Part shown: positions 42,010 to 50,956 of the stretch, piece after piece
Layout: every line of letters begins with the position of its first letter
Numbering within the stretch: the stretch's first letter is position 1
NCBI GenBank assembly: GCA_903822175.1
Contig: CAIJOB010000040.1
Coordinates: 1 to 64,000 of the forward strand
Length of the DNA stretch: 64,000 nt
Direction of reading: 5' to 3'
From: an uncultured Alphaproteobacteria bacterium
GTDB taxonomy: Bacteria > Pseudomonadota > Alphaproteobacteria > Caulobacterales > Caulobacteraceae
Made by a program: the position numbers and the translations under genes
Notes under the pieces: generated by a model
The model's input: the letters and a program-made list of their open reading frames with translations, nothing else
Database searches by the model: none
What the model was told of the DNA's origin: nothing

Positions 42010-44451
42010 ATGACGTCGACTACGGACAACCACCTCAGGACGGCGAATGCAAGGCGCCGCTTGGCCGCAGCCTCGGCCAGCGGGCTTGTTTTGCTGGCCG
42101 CGAGCGTGGCGCCGAGCGCTGCAAAAGCCGCCGAAACGCGAGTCTTCCGCCTCCCCTCAGAACCCCTGGAAGCTGCTCTGGTTCGCTTTGCCGTGCAAGG
42201 CGGGGTCTCGGTGGGCGGTTTGCCGGTCAGGGGCTGCGCGGGCCCATCCCGCGCGATTTCCGGCGCGATGACGCCGTCGCAGGCGCTGGGCGCCCTTTTG
42301 CCGGGCGGCTGCGGCTTTGAGACGCTGGACGCCAAAAGCTTCCGTGTCGTGGGCCGCCCGATCGTGGCCACGGCGCCTCCGCTGCCGCGCTCCGAGGCCG
42401 ACGTGACGCCGGCGCCGCGGCTGGGCGAGCTGGTGGTGACCGCCGAAAAGCGCCCGGAACTGCTGACCCGCAGCGCTTCGGCCGTGAGTGTGCTGTCGGC
42501 GACCGATGTGGACGCGCTCGGCGGCCAGAGCTTCGACGATATCGCCGCCCAGGTGGTGGGCGTGGCCGTGACCAACCTGGGGTCCGGCCGCAACAAGATC
42601 TTCGTGCGCGGCCTCTCCGATGGCTCGTTCACCGGCAAGACCCAGTCGACCGTGGGCCTCTATCTCGACGACGTGCCGATCACCTACAACGCGCCCGACC
42701 CGGACCTGCGGCTCGCCGACGTCGACCGCGTCGAGGTGCTGCGCGGGCCGCAGGGCACCCTCTATGGCTCGGGCTCGATGGGCGGCATCGTGCGCATCGT
42801 CACCGCGCGCCCCGACGTGACCGGCTATTCCGGCGCCGTCTTCGCCGAGGACATGGCGACCCAGCACGGCGCGCCGTCGTCCGGCGTCGAGGGCATGGTC
42901 AATGTGCCCTTGGCCGACGGGCGGGCCGCGATCCGCGCGGTGGCCTATTCCGACGAGCACGGCGGCTATATCGACAACCCGGTCCTGGGCCTGCGCGACG
43001 TCAACTTCAGCCGCCGGCTTGGCGGACGGATCGCGGGCCTCGCCGACCTGCCGGACGGCTGGACCGTGGAGGCCGGCCTCGCACACCAGAAGATCGCCAC
43101 CGCCGACAGCCAGTATACCCAGGGGACCGATGGCCCGCTGACCCGCGACGCGGCGGTGCGCGAGCCGCATCACAATGACTTCACCGAGTTCGGCGTGACC
43201 GCCTCGCACGCCGGCGGCCTGGCCGACCTGAAGATCTCCACCGCCTATATCGACCACTCTCTGGACACCCGCTACGACGCCACCGGCGCCTTCCGGGCGG
43301 TGGGCGGCCTGCGCGTCCAGGCGTTCGACGAGGACAAGCACATCAAGCTGTTCGCGACCGAGGGTCTGCTCACCTCCAATGCGCCGGGTCCGCTGCGCTG
43401 GCTGGTCGGCGGCTTCGTCTCCTATACCGACGAGATGGACGCGGCCTTCCTGGTCGGCCTGAACCCCGTGGTCTCCCAGCCGATCTATCGCCGCCGCGAC
43501 GAGCTGTCGGAAGGCGCGGTCTATGGCGAGATCGCCTACGACGTCACCGCCCGGATCACCGCCACCCTGGGCGGGCGTTGGTTCGCGACGCGGGTCGACA
43601 CGCGGGCCGGCGACTTCGACATCGCCCAGACGATGGTCGCCCCGATCCACGAGAAGCTGACCGACCAGGGCCTGGCGCCCAAGGCCCGCATCAGCTTCGC
43701 CGCGACGCCCGACCTGGTGATCTACGCCCAGGTGCAGGAGGGCTATCGCGCCGGGGGCTTCAATATCCCGCCGGCGGCCGGCGGCAGCGTGGTCCCGGAG
43801 ACCGTGGCCGCCCAGTTCCGCCCTGATCACCTGTGGAGCTATGAGATCGGCGTCGGCCTGCCGCTGTTCGACCACAGGCTGAACCTGCGCGGCGCGGTCT
43901 TCCACGCCGACTGGGACGGGCTGCAGACTGACCAGCGGCTGGCGTCTGGCCTGCCGATGACCGTCAACATCGGCGACGGCTCCAACACCGGCGTCGAGGC
44001 CGAGGCGGTGTGGCGGCCCGACGAGCACCTGCAGGTCCGTGCCAACGCCCTGGTCGAGGACCCGCAGATCACCCGGGCGAGCGATGTCTTCCCGGCCAGG
44101 CGCGATATCGGTCTGCCCGGCGTGCCCTACGACATGGGCGCGCTCGACGTGCGCTACCGCTGGCGCCTGGGCCCCTATGAGGCCGAGACGTCGGCGCAAA
44201 TCTCCTATGTCGGCCGGTCCTACCTGACCTTCGATGGCGGGCTCGGCAACGCCATGGGCGGCTACGGCTCAGGCCGGGTCGCCGCGGCGCTCAGGGGCCA
44301 AGCCTGGCAGGTGAACGCCTATGTGGACAATGTCGCCGACGAGCGCGGCAACACCTTCGCCTACGGCAACCCCTTCAGCCGCGCCCGCGCCACCCAGGCG
44401 ACCCCGCTTCGCCCGCGCACCGTCGGCTTCGGGCTCGGCCGCCGTTTCTAG
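42010..44451 (+). CDS. TonB-dependent receptor with STN signalling domain (FecA-like)
   Basis: An 813-aa outer-membrane receptor. After a signal peptide (residues about 1-40) an STN domain follows (FRLPSEPLEAALVRFAVQGGVSV ... SQALGALLPGGCGFETLD), which in FecA talks to FecR. The TonB box/plug start is GELVVTAEKRPELL, and the plug includes VEVLRGPQGTLYGSGSMGGIVRIVT. The 22-strand barrel ends in GFGLGRRF with a terminal Phe. Siderophore, haem or other ligand is not decided. A FecI-like sigma factor and FecR lie about 3 kb downstream on the same strand. Confidence 0.93.
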   Translation: MTSTTDNHLRTANARRRLAAASASGLVLLAASVAPSAAKAAETRVFRLPSEPLEAALVRFAVQGGVSVGGLPVRGCAGPSRAISGAMTPSQALGALLPGGCGFETLDAKSFRVVGRPIVATAPPLPRSEADVTPAPRLGELVVTAEKRPELLTRSASAVSVLSATDVDALGGQSFDDIAAQVVGVAVTNLGSGRNKIFVRGLSDGSFTGKTQSTVGLYLDDVPITYNAPDPDLRLADVDRVEVLRGPQGTLYGSGSMGGIVRIVTARPDVTGYSGAVFAEDMATQHGAPSSGVEGMVNVPLADGRAAIRAVAYSDEHGGYIDNPVLGLRDVNFSRRLGGRIAGLADLPDGWTVEAGLAHQKIATADSQYTQGTDGPLTRDAAVREPHHNDFTEFGVTASHAGGLADLKISTAYIDHSLDTRYDATGAFRAVGGLRVQAFDEDKHIKLFATEGLLTSNAPGPLRWLVGGFVSYTDEMDAAFLVGLNPVVSQPIYRRRDELSEGAVYGEIAYDVTARITATLGGRWFATRVDTRAGDFDIAQTMVAPIHEKLTDQGLAPKARISFAATPDLVIYAQVQEGYRAGGFNIPPAAGGSVVPETVAAQFRPDHLWSYEIGVGLPLFDHRLNLRGAVFHADWDGLQTDQRLASGLPMTVNIGDGSNTGVEAEAVWRPDEHLQVRANALVEDPQITRASDVFPARRDIGLPGVPYDMGALDVRYRWRLGPYEAETSAQISYVGRSYLTFDGGLGNAMGGYGSGRVAAALRGQAWQVNAYVDNVADERGNTFAYGNPFSRARATQATPLRPRTVGFGLGRRF

Positions 44452-44463
44452 CGCGACATCCCC

Positions 44464-45987
44464 TTAACGCCAGACGCCGGGCGCGATCTCGTCGGGACAG
44501 CCGATGATCCAGACGTCGCGTTTCGGGTCGGAGACCAGATAGGCGGTGTAGCGCTGGTTGTGGCTCAGAGCCCTGTGGTCCAGGCCGCCGGCGCGGGTGA
44601 GGTCCGCCACCGGCGTGACGTTTCGGAAGCAGCGCATCACATCGGCGACCTTCATCCGGCGCGACAGGTCGACCACCAGCCCGGGCTTGGCGAAGTCCGG
44701 TTCGCCGGGATCGGTCGCCCAGAAGCGGTCGCGCTCGACCAGCTCCAGCAGAGGCGCGCCGCGGGGCTCGTCGTTGAGCTGGGAGAAGACGCCATAGCTC
44801 TCGGTCCCGACCCAGGCGGCGCCGCTCCTCGCGCGCACCGCCTCCACATCGGCGGCGAACCGCGGCCAGCCGCGCAGCGCCAGCGTCGGGTCGATGCGGC
44901 CGAGCAGCGGCGTGGGTGACGCCACGAGCACGAAGCAGGCGGCGGCGACTCCGAAGCCCAGGGCCGGCGCCGCCACGCGCAGGCCCTTCCACAGCCGCCC
45001 GTCGCCGAGGCTTCCCGCCGCCACCGCCGCGCAGAGCGCCAGCGCGCCGAACAGCGGCACGGGCCAGTGCGCCTGCACCCGGTCGTGCAGGCTGTGGAGC
45101 AACAGATAGGCCGCGAACGGCGCGGAGGTGGCGACCGGCAGCATCAGCTGGACGGCGGCGGTGTCGCGCCGCTCACGCCAGGCCTGGCGCACGCCCAGCG
45201 CGGCGAAGATCGCCAGCAGCGGGGTGAACAGCAGAAGCTGCTCACCGATCAGCTCGGCGACGTGGCCGGGCGAGACGCCATGCGGCGCGATGCGGCCGAA
45301 CTGTTTGGTGAAGGTGATCCAGTGGTTCTGGGCGTTCCAGACGATATTGGCGGCGAAGACGCCGGCGGCGATCACGGCGGCGGCCCAGGGCCCGGGTTTG
45401 CGCAGCTCCGCCAGACCGCCCGGGACCGCCAGCAGCCAGAGCAGCACGCCGGGCGCCAGGAACAGGGCCGAGTATTTCGACATCACCGCCAGGCCCGCGG
45501 CGAGACCGGCCGCCAGCCACCAGGCCGCCTGCCGCGTCCGCCAGAACCGGGCGAGAGCCAGGAGCGTCGCCGCCCAGAACAGGCTGGCCGGCGCGTCCGG
45601 GATCGCCAGCATGCCGCCCAGGCCCACGGTCAGGGTGGCGTTGTACCAGAGCGCCGCGCGGAACGCGGTCCGCCCGTCGGCGCCGAGCGTGCGCGCCAGT
45701 TCGCCGATCAGCCAGCTGGAGACGCCGCTCGCCAGCACGGCTGCGATGCGGACCCCCAGCGGGGTGTCTCCGAACAGGGTCTCGCCGGCGCGGATCCACC
45801 AGGCGATCATCGGCGGGTGGTCGAGGTAGCCGAGCTGCAGATGCTGCGCCCAAAGCCGGTAATAGGCTTCGTCCTCGGTGAGATGGATGTTGCCGGCCGC
45901 CACCAGGCGCACGGCGGTGAGCGCCAGAACCAGCAGCAACAGGCTCTGGCGCGACGACGGCAGCCTGCCCATCGCCAAACGGCTCAC
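44464..45987 (-). CDS. Glycosyltransferase family 39 (ArnT/PMT-like) membrane protein
   Basis: A 507-aa polytopic enzyme. The first periplasmic loop holds the family motif NIHLTEDEAYYRLWAQHLQLGYLDHPPM with the catalytic acidic pair. About ten to twelve membrane helices follow and then a soluble C-terminal domain (AWVGTESYGVFSQLNDEPRG). Such enzymes move sugars from polyprenyl phosphate to lipid A or other acceptors. The GTG at 45987 overlaps the stop of the preceding glycosyltransferase (GTGA); an ATG at 45972 is the alternative. The pair would make and then use a polyprenyl-phosphate sugar. Confidence 0.85.
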   Translation of the reverse strand: MSRLAMGRLPSSRQSLLLLVLALTAVRLVAAGNIHLTEDEAYYRLWAQHLQLGYLDHPPMIAWWIRAGETLFGDTPLGVRIAAVLASGVSSWLIGELARTLGADGRTAFRAALWYNATLTVGLGGMLAIPDAPASLFWAATLLALARFWRTRQAAWWLAAGLAAGLAVMSKYSALFLAPGVLLWLLAVPGGLAELRKPGPWAAAVIAAGVFAANIVWNAQNHWITFTKQFGRIAPHGVSPGHVAELIGEQLLLFTPLLAIFAALGVRQAWRERRDTAAVQLMLPVATSAPFAAYLLLHSLHDRVQAHWPVPLFGALALCAAVAAGSLGDGRLWKGLRVAAPALGFGVAAACFVLVASPTPLLGRIDPTLALRGWPRFAADVEAVRARSGAAWVGTESYGVFSQLNDEPRGAPLLELVERDRFWATDPGEPDFAKPGLVVDLSRRMKVADVMRCFRNVTPVADLTRAGGLDHRALSHNQRYTAYLVSDPKRDVWIIGCPDEIAPGVWR

Positions 45988-47138
45988 CAGACGGCCCGAG
46001 AGGTGGTGATGTAGTTCCAGACCGCGGCCACCACGGCGCCGGCGACGCCGGCCACCCACCAGGAGGGGCCGCGCTCGAAGACCATGGTCGCCACCGCCAC
46101 ATTGGCCGCCAGCGGCACGCTGCAGAGCACCACGAACTTGAAGTAGCCGATCAAGAGGCCGACGCCCTTCTTGCGCCGGTCGCGGTAGGTGACCGCGTTG
46201 TTGATCAGATAGTTCGAGGTCATGGCGCCCAGCGCCGCGGCGGTCTGGGCGATCGAGAAGCCGAACTGCAGCAGGGTTCGCAGGATCGCCAGGTGCACCA
46301 CCACGCCGCTCGCGCCCACGAGCGCGAACATGATGAAGCGCGGCGAGATCAGGTCGCGGCTGAGCTTGGCCATCAACAGGCCGAGGTACTGGATGACCAC
46401 GCCCTCATCGAGCTTGGAATCGCCGGCGGTTCGCGCGCGGAACTCGTAGGGCAGCTCCAGATAGCGCGGCGGGGTCTTCTGCGAGGCCAGGATGTCGAAC
46501 AGCACCTTGAAGCCCGAGGTGGCCAGCGCCGGCGCCACGGCCTCCACCAGCTCGCGGCGGATCGCGAAGAAGCCGCTCATCGGGTCGGTGACCTCGGCGC
46601 GCAGGACGCGCTTGCCGAGCCAGTTGGCCAGCCGGCTGCCGGCCTCGCGCCTGGCCCCCAGCGCCGAGGCGTCGGAGCCCGCCTGGCCCAGGTAGCGGCT
46701 GCCCACCACAATATCGGCGCGGCCCTCTTCCAGGGCGGCCAGCATCTGCGGCAGCAGGGTCTCGTCGTGCTGCATGTCGCCGTCGATCACCGCGACGAAG
46801 GGCGCGGCGCTGGCCATGGCGCCTTCGATCACCGCGCCTGCAAGACCCCGGCGGCCGATGCGGTGCAGGCACATGACGCGGGGATCGACCGCGGCGATCT
46901 CCTTGACCACCGCGGCGGTGCCGTCGGGGCTGTCGTCGTCGACGAAGATCGCCTGCCAGACCACGCCCTTGAGCGCGGCCTCCAGCTTGGCCAGCAGGGG
47001 GCGCACATTGGGCGCTTCCTTGAAGGTCGGAATGACGACCCCAAGCTGGAGGGGCCCGAGTTGAAGGGGCCCGAGCTGTGGGAGCGCACGTTTCGGGGCG
47101 GTTTTCGGACGCAAGGGAACCCCGGACGGTGCGCGCAT
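45984..47138 (-). CDS. Family 2 glycosyltransferase fused to a GtrA-like domain (DPM1 type)
   Basis: A 384-aa protein. Residues about 35-260 form a dolichol/polyprenyl-phosphate mannosyltransferase-like domain: VVIPTFKEAPNVRPLL, AIFVDDDSPDGTAAV and the DxD-like VIDGDMQHDETLLP. The C-terminal ~120 residues have four membrane helices with GtrA features (FIMFALVGASGVVVHLAIL, ALGAMTSNYLINNAVTYRDRR). It makes polyprenyl-P-sugar and may help flip it. Near the N-terminus LGPLQLGPLQLG comes from a 15-bp tandem DNA repeat, so the true start may be inside or after it. Confidence 0.88.
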   Translation of the reverse strand: MRAPSGVPLRPKTAPKRALPQLGPLQLGPLQLGVVIPTFKEAPNVRPLLAKLEAALKGVVWQAIFVDDDSPDGTAAVVKEIAAVDPRVMCLHRIGRRGLAGAVIEGAMASAAPFVAVIDGDMQHDETLLPQMLAALEEGRADIVVGSRYLGQAGSDASALGARREAGSRLANWLGKRVLRAEVTDPMSGFFAIRRELVEAVAPALATSGFKVLFDILASQKTPPRYLELPYEFRARTAGDSKLDEGVVIQYLGLLMAKLSRDLISPRFIMFALVGASGVVVHLAILRTLLQFGFSIAQTAAALGAMTSNYLINNAVTYRDRRKKGVGLLIGYFKFVVLCSVPLAANVAVATMVFERGPSWWVAGVAGAVVAAVWNYITTSRAVW

Positions 47139-47281
47139 GCGCCCTCATACGCGCGGCGCCCGGGCCTGGAAACCATTCGCGCGTGCGCAACCCCTTCGCA
47201 TCGTCCGCAGACGCCGTGTATGGGAGGACGCGCCCCAAGGGAAACTTGAGGGCCGAATGGGGCGGCAGGGAACGCACGGAC

Positions 47282-47803
47282 TTGGCTGACGACGGCAGAT
47301 CGCCGCTGATCGGGCTCTACCTGGAGCGCCGCACGGACCTCGTGCGGTTCTTCACCGTGCGCCTGCGCTCGCCCGCTGCGGCCGAGGACCTGGTGCAGGA
47401 CATCTATGTGCGCCTGTCTGGCATCGACGAACCGGCCGAGATCCAGAATCCGATGGCCTACCTCTACCGGCTCGGATCGAACCTGATGCTCGACCGCCTG
47501 CGCGGCGAACGCCGGACCGCGCATCGCGACGGCGCCTGGCTGGACACCCAGACCACCCGCGTCGGCATCCACGAGGTCTCCTCCGAACCGGACGCCGAGG
47601 CCGCCGTCGCGGCGCGCCAGCGGCTGGCGCTGCTCACCGAGGCCCTGAAAGAGCTCGGTCCGCAGACACAGCGTGTCTTCCGAATGCACAAATTCGAGGG
47701 TCTCAGCCATCCCGAGGTGGCCGCCCAGCTGGGCATCTCCCGCAGCGCGGTGGAGAAACATATGATGGCCGCGCTGAAGCATCTCTTGGCGAGGCTGCCA
47801 TGA
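47282..47803 (+). CDS. FecI-like ECF RNA polymerase sigma factor
   Basis: A 173-aa sigma factor from the TTG at 47282 (a TTG at 47246 after AAGGGAAA is an equal alternative; the frame is open further). Region 2 reads LYLERRTDLVRFFTVRL and AAAEDLVQDIYVRLSG; region 4 reads KELGPQTQRVFRMHKFEGLSHPEVAAQLGISRSAVEKHMMAAL, whose FxMHKxEGLSHxEIA wording is typical of FecI-type factors. A 31-aa ORF and fecR follow with overlapping codons. Confidence 0.88.
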   Translation: MADDGRSPLIGLYLERRTDLVRFFTVRLRSPAAAEDLVQDIYVRLSGIDEPAEIQNPMAYLYRLGSNLMLDRLRGERRTAHRDGAWLDTQTTRVGIHEVSSEPDAEAAVAARQRLALLTEALKELGPQTQRVFRMHKFEGLSHPEVAAQLGISRSAVEKHMMAALKHLLARLP

Positions 47804-47895
47804 TCCGCCAAACACGTTATTTGGAGGAGCTGGCCGGAGCGTGGCGTCATCTCATCGACAGCAAGCGGCTTGCCGCCCTGCAGGCTAGGGTTTGA
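47800..47895 (+). CDS. Possible 31-aa coupled small protein between sigma factor and FecR
   Basis: ATG at 47800 overlaps the sigma-factor stop (ATGA), and the ORF's TGA overlaps the fecR ATG (TGATG). The 31-aa product is helical and charged (begins MIRQTRYLEELAGAWRHL, ends AALQARV). Exact stop-start overlap at both ends suggests that ribosomes pass through it, either to make a micro-protein or to couple fecR translation to the sigma factor. I know no family. An AGGAG-like sequence (GGAGGAG) occurs inside it, too far from fecR to be its normal site. Confidence 0.45.
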   Translation: MIRQTRYLEELAGAWRHLIDSKRLAALQARV

Positions 47896-48896
47896 TGGCG
47901 ACGACCGACGACAATCTGAACGACGGTCACGCCGCTGAGGAAGCGGCCCGTTGGTTCGCGCACCTGCAAGGGGGCGCTTCGACCGACGGCGACTGGCTGG
48001 CGTTCGAAGCTTGGCTGCAGGCCGCGCCGGCGCACGCCAGCGCCTATGAGCGGCTGGAAAACCTCTGGGTCGACCTCGACTATGCGCCGGTGTCCAAGGA
48101 GTTGGGCGGACGGCCGCTGCTGGCGGCCCGCCGGCGCCTGCCGCTGCGCCCCGCAGCGCGCGGTCCTGGGCGCAGGGTTTGGGTCGGCGCGGCCGCCGCT
48201 GTCGCCGCCAGCCTGGCGGTGGTCGTGGGCCTTGGCCTGCAGCCGGGCGCCATGGCCGGCCAGACCTACGAAACCCCGGCGGGCAAGACCCGCGACATCA
48301 CGCTGGCCGACGGCACTCACATCCGGCTGAACGCCGCCTCGAAGATCACCGTCAGCCTGGGCCGCGACGCCCGCCGGGTGGAGATGGCCGACGCCGAGGC
48401 GGTGTTCGACGTGGCGCACGATGCGCGCCGGCCCTTCCTGATCTCGGTCGGCGACCGCCAGGTGCGGGTGGTCGGCACCGAGTTCAACCTGCGCCACCGC
48501 GACGATCAGGTGGACCTCACCGTGCGCCGCGGCATCGTTGAGGTGCGCCCGGCCGATGCGCTCGGCGCGGCGCCGACGCGGGTCACCGTCGGCCAGGAGC
48601 TGACCCACACCGAGGGCCAGCCCGCGCAGATTCTGAAGGTCGCCGACCCGATCCAATCCTTCGCCTGGACCAACGGCCAGCTGATCTACAAGGACCAGCC
48701 GCTCTCCGACGTCGCCGCCGACCTGTCGCGCCGCTTCTCGGTGCCGGTGCGCCTGGCCGACGCCAAGACCGCCGCCCTGCGCTTCTCAGGCGTGCTGGTG
48801 ACCGACAACGAGCCCGACGTCCTGCGCCGCCTCGCGGCTTACGCCCCGGTGCGCATCGAGCGCACCGCCGACGCGATCATCCTGCACCACCGCTGA
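47895..48896 (+). CDS. FecR-family anti-sigma/sigma regulator
   Basis: A 333-aa inner-membrane protein. The N-terminal cytoplasmic part has the FecR/DUF4880 motif (EEAARWFAHLQGGASTDGDWLAFEAWLQAAPAHASAYERLENLW). A membrane helix (VWVGAAAAVAASLAVVVGLGLQ, about residues 95-117) leads to the periplasmic FecR domain (ETPAGKTRDITLADGTHIRLNAASKI, VRVVGTEFNLRHRDD) and a C-terminal secretin/STN-like end. It should receive the signal from the receptor STN domain and activate the upstream sigma factor. Confidence 0.92.
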   Translation: MATTDDNLNDGHAAEEAARWFAHLQGGASTDGDWLAFEAWLQAAPAHASAYERLENLWVDLDYAPVSKELGGRPLLAARRRLPLRPAARGPGRRVWVGAAAAVAASLAVVVGLGLQPGAMAGQTYETPAGKTRDITLADGTHIRLNAASKITVSLGRDARRVEMADAEAVFDVAHDARRPFLISVGDRQVRVVGTEFNLRHRDDQVDLTVRRGIVEVRPADALGAAPTRVTVGQELTHTEGQPAQILKVADPIQSFAWTNGQLIYKDQPLSDVAADLSRRFSVPVRLADAKTAALRFSGVLVTDNEPDVLRRLAAYAPVRIERTADAIILHHR

Positions 48897-48899
48897 TCG

Positions 48900-49682
48900 T
48901 CAGCGCTCGCCGGACGTCTTCGGCGCGCCCACCTGCATGGCCTGCATGAGGCTGCCGGTATAGGCGGCGTGGCCGACGTGGGTCAGCCGGGCCTCGAAAT
49001 CCGCGAAGATCTCGCCGCCCAGGTCGCGCCAGCGGCGGCAGAAGGCATAGTCCTCCGACAGATATTGCCCGGTTTCCGGCTCGACCATGGTGTCGAAGAT
49101 CATCACCGCCTCGGCCGCCCCGCCGCCGCTGACGTCGCCCATCTTGGCGCGCAGCTCCGGGTGGGCGTCGCAGATCGCCTGCATGGCGTCGCGGCGGATC
49201 ATCAGGAAGCCGGTGCCGCCATAGGCCACCTTGGCGATGCCGTTTTCGACCTCAACCGAATGGTCCGGCGTCGGGATGAAGCGGACCACATAGCCGATGG
49301 AGGCGGCCATCATGTCTGGGGCGTCCGCCTTGCCGGCGAGGCGGGCGCGGTCCCAGTCGATGTGCTTCATCGGGCAGACCGCGGCGATCACCGCCTTGTC
49401 GGCGTCCAGCAGGCGGAAGACGTTCTCCGGCGCAAAGCCGATATCGGCGTCGCAGAACAGCAGGTGGGTCGCCTCCGGGTGCGCCAGGAAGCTGGCGGCC
49501 AGGCGCGAGCGCGCGCGGGTGATCAGCGCGTCGCCGCCCATCAGCTCGATGTGCAGACCGACGCCGCGCGCCCGGCAGGCGTCCTGCAGGGCCAGCACCG
49601 AGTGCATGAAATGCAGGTTGATCACCCCGCCGTAGCAGGGCGCGGCCAGGTAGACGAAGGGCTGGGCGTCGGGCGTTGGCAT
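48900..49682 (-). CDS. Glycosyltransferase-like protein (GT-A fold)
   Basis: A 260-aa soluble protein. FVYLAAPCYGGVINLHFMHSVLAL at the N-terminus, then DALITRARSRLAASFL and LLFCDADIGFAPENVFRLLDADKAVIAAVCPMK form a nucleotide-sugar-binding pattern with a DAD motif. Later GGTGFLMIRRDAM and LSEDYAFCRRWRDLGGEIFAD fit the acceptor side of family-2-like transferases. Target unknown. It converges on fecR with 3 bp between stops. Confidence 0.72.
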   Translation of the reverse strand: MPTPDAQPFVYLAAPCYGGVINLHFMHSVLALQDACRARGVGLHIELMGGDALITRARSRLAASFLAHPEATHLLFCDADIGFAPENVFRLLDADKAVIAAVCPMKHIDWDRARLAGKADAPDMMAASIGYVVRFIPTPDHSVEVENGIAKVAYGGTGFLMIRRDAMQAICDAHPELRAKMGDVSGGGAAEAVMIFDTMVEPETGQYLSEDYAFCRRWRDLGGEIFADFEARLTHVGHAAYTGSLMQAMQVGAPKTSGER

Positions 49683-49699
49683 GTCTGCTCCGGATGGCC

Positions 49700-50515
49700 T
49701 CAGGCCGGTTGCGGGTCGGCGAGGAAGCTTTCCACCAGATCATCGTAGAGGTCGAAGCGCTTATAGGCCCGCAATTCCGGCGTCGCCGCGCGCCAGGCCG
49801 CGGCGAAGGCCGCCAGCCGCTCCGGCTGATCGGCGAGACTGCCCAGCGGCGCCAGCCATACGCGGATCGTGAACAGCGCGCCGCCGGTCCGGGGCAGGCG
49901 CCGCAGGGTCTGGCGCTCGACCCGCAGGCTGAGCGCGCGGCCGGCGTCCGCCGGGTCGATCCCGCCGATCTGCGCGCGGATCGGGGCCGAAGACGGCGTG
50001 TGCAGGGCGTCGGAGTTGAGCAGCGTCCAGTTGCGCCGCTCCAGGATCAGATCGGGCCGCAGGCCCTCGAAAATCCGCTGCACCCGCACCAGGAACCGGT
50101 CGCCGAAGCCGGTCACCGGCCCGTGCAACTCCCCCAGCGAGCGGCCGATCACCTCCTCGGCGGTGAAGAAACTGCCGGCGCAGAGCGACAGCGCGGTCAG
50201 CCGCCATTCGCCGTCGCGCTTTTCCATCAGGCAGAGGTCGTCGGGCGTGCGGCGTGCGGCGGCAACGAGCGGCGGCAGGCCGGGCGGCGCGAGCGCGGGA
50301 CCCAGCGCGGCCTCCACCAGTTCGGCGGCCTCCGCCTGAGCGGCGCGCGATCCCTCAGTCTCCGCCCAGACCAGGCCAGGGCTGGCCGCGAACAGCGGAT
50401 CCTTGCGCGCCGCCGGATCGGCCTCGCCGCCCTCCAGCCAGTCCTCCAGTGCGATGGGCTTCAGCCCGATCTGGAAATCAACGGCCTCCTCCCAGGGCCG
50501 ATGCCGTGGGCTCAT
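49700..50515 (-). CDS. DUF3445 (haem-dependent oxidative N-demethylase-like) protein
   Basis: A 271-aa protein starting at ATG 50515 (MSPRHRPWEEAVDFQIGLKPI). Family features include the WLEGGEADPAARKDPLF segment, a CLMEKRDGEWRLTALSLC strand pair, FFTAEEVIGRSLGELHGPVTGF and NWTLLNSDALHTP. The family includes haem enzymes with a PAS-like fold acting on dimethylamine in methylotrophs; a different substrate is possible here. It overlaps the upstream VanZ gene by 4 bp. Confidence 0.78.
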   Translation of the reverse strand: MSPRHRPWEEAVDFQIGLKPIALEDWLEGGEADPAARKDPLFAASPGLVWAETEGSRAAQAEAAELVEAALGPALAPPGLPPLVAAARRTPDDLCLMEKRDGEWRLTALSLCAGSFFTAEEVIGRSLGELHGPVTGFGDRFLVRVQRIFEGLRPDLILERRNWTLLNSDALHTPSSAPIRAQIGGIDPADAGRALSLRVERQTLRRLPRTGGALFTIRVWLAPLGSLADQPERLAAFAAAWRAATPELRAYKRFDLYDDLVESFLADPQPA

Positions 50516-50886
50516 TTCACCCAACCCAGCCGCCGCCAGATCAGCCAGACGCCATAGGCCACGGCGATTCCCACCGTGTCGGCCATCAGGTCGAAAATGT
50601 CGCCATCCCGGCCGAAGGGCAGGGTCGCCTGCAAGATCTCGATGGCCGCGCCGAACGCGAAGGCGAATAGCAGGATCGCCCACCGCCGCCTGGTGGAGAG
50701 CAACAGGCCGGCCCCGGTCAGCACGGCCCAGGCGGTGGCGTGCTCCGCCTTGTCCCAGATCAGGCCCACGCCTGGCACATCCTTACCGGGCGCGAGCGTC
50801 AGGTAGAGCAAGATCAGGCAGGCGAGGCCGTAGATCGCCAGGCGAGCAGGGCGGGACAGGCGGCGCAGAAGTTCGAACGGCGGCAT
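50512..50886 (-). CDS. VanZ-family membrane protein
   Basis: A 124-aa protein with four hydrophobic segments. VanZ features: LLYLTLAPGKDVPGVGLIWDKAEHATAWAVLTG, then the conserved ILLFAFAFGAAIEILQATLPFGRDGDIFDLMADTVGIAVAYG. Some members confer low-level glycopeptide tolerance; function here is unknown. It is the first gene of a two-gene unit with the DUF3445 gene and diverges from a HAD phosphatase gene. Confidence 0.82.
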   Translation of the reverse strand: MPPFELLRRLSRPARLAIYGLACLILLYLTLAPGKDVPGVGLIWDKAEHATAWAVLTGAGLLLSTRRRWAILLFAFAFGAAIEILQATLPFGRDGDIFDLMADTVGIAVAYGVWLIWRRLGWVK

Positions 50887-50956
50887 GGGCCCTTACTTGC
50901 ACGTCCGCGCCTCGCTCTCTAGCGTCCGCCGCCTTGAGTGGAATGCGGAGCGGTGG

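Noticed and set aside
42157-44199. 680-aa minus-strand frame opposite the TonB receptor
   Set aside because: Antisense to a receptor with intact signal peptide, STN, plug and barrel; no recognisable domain.
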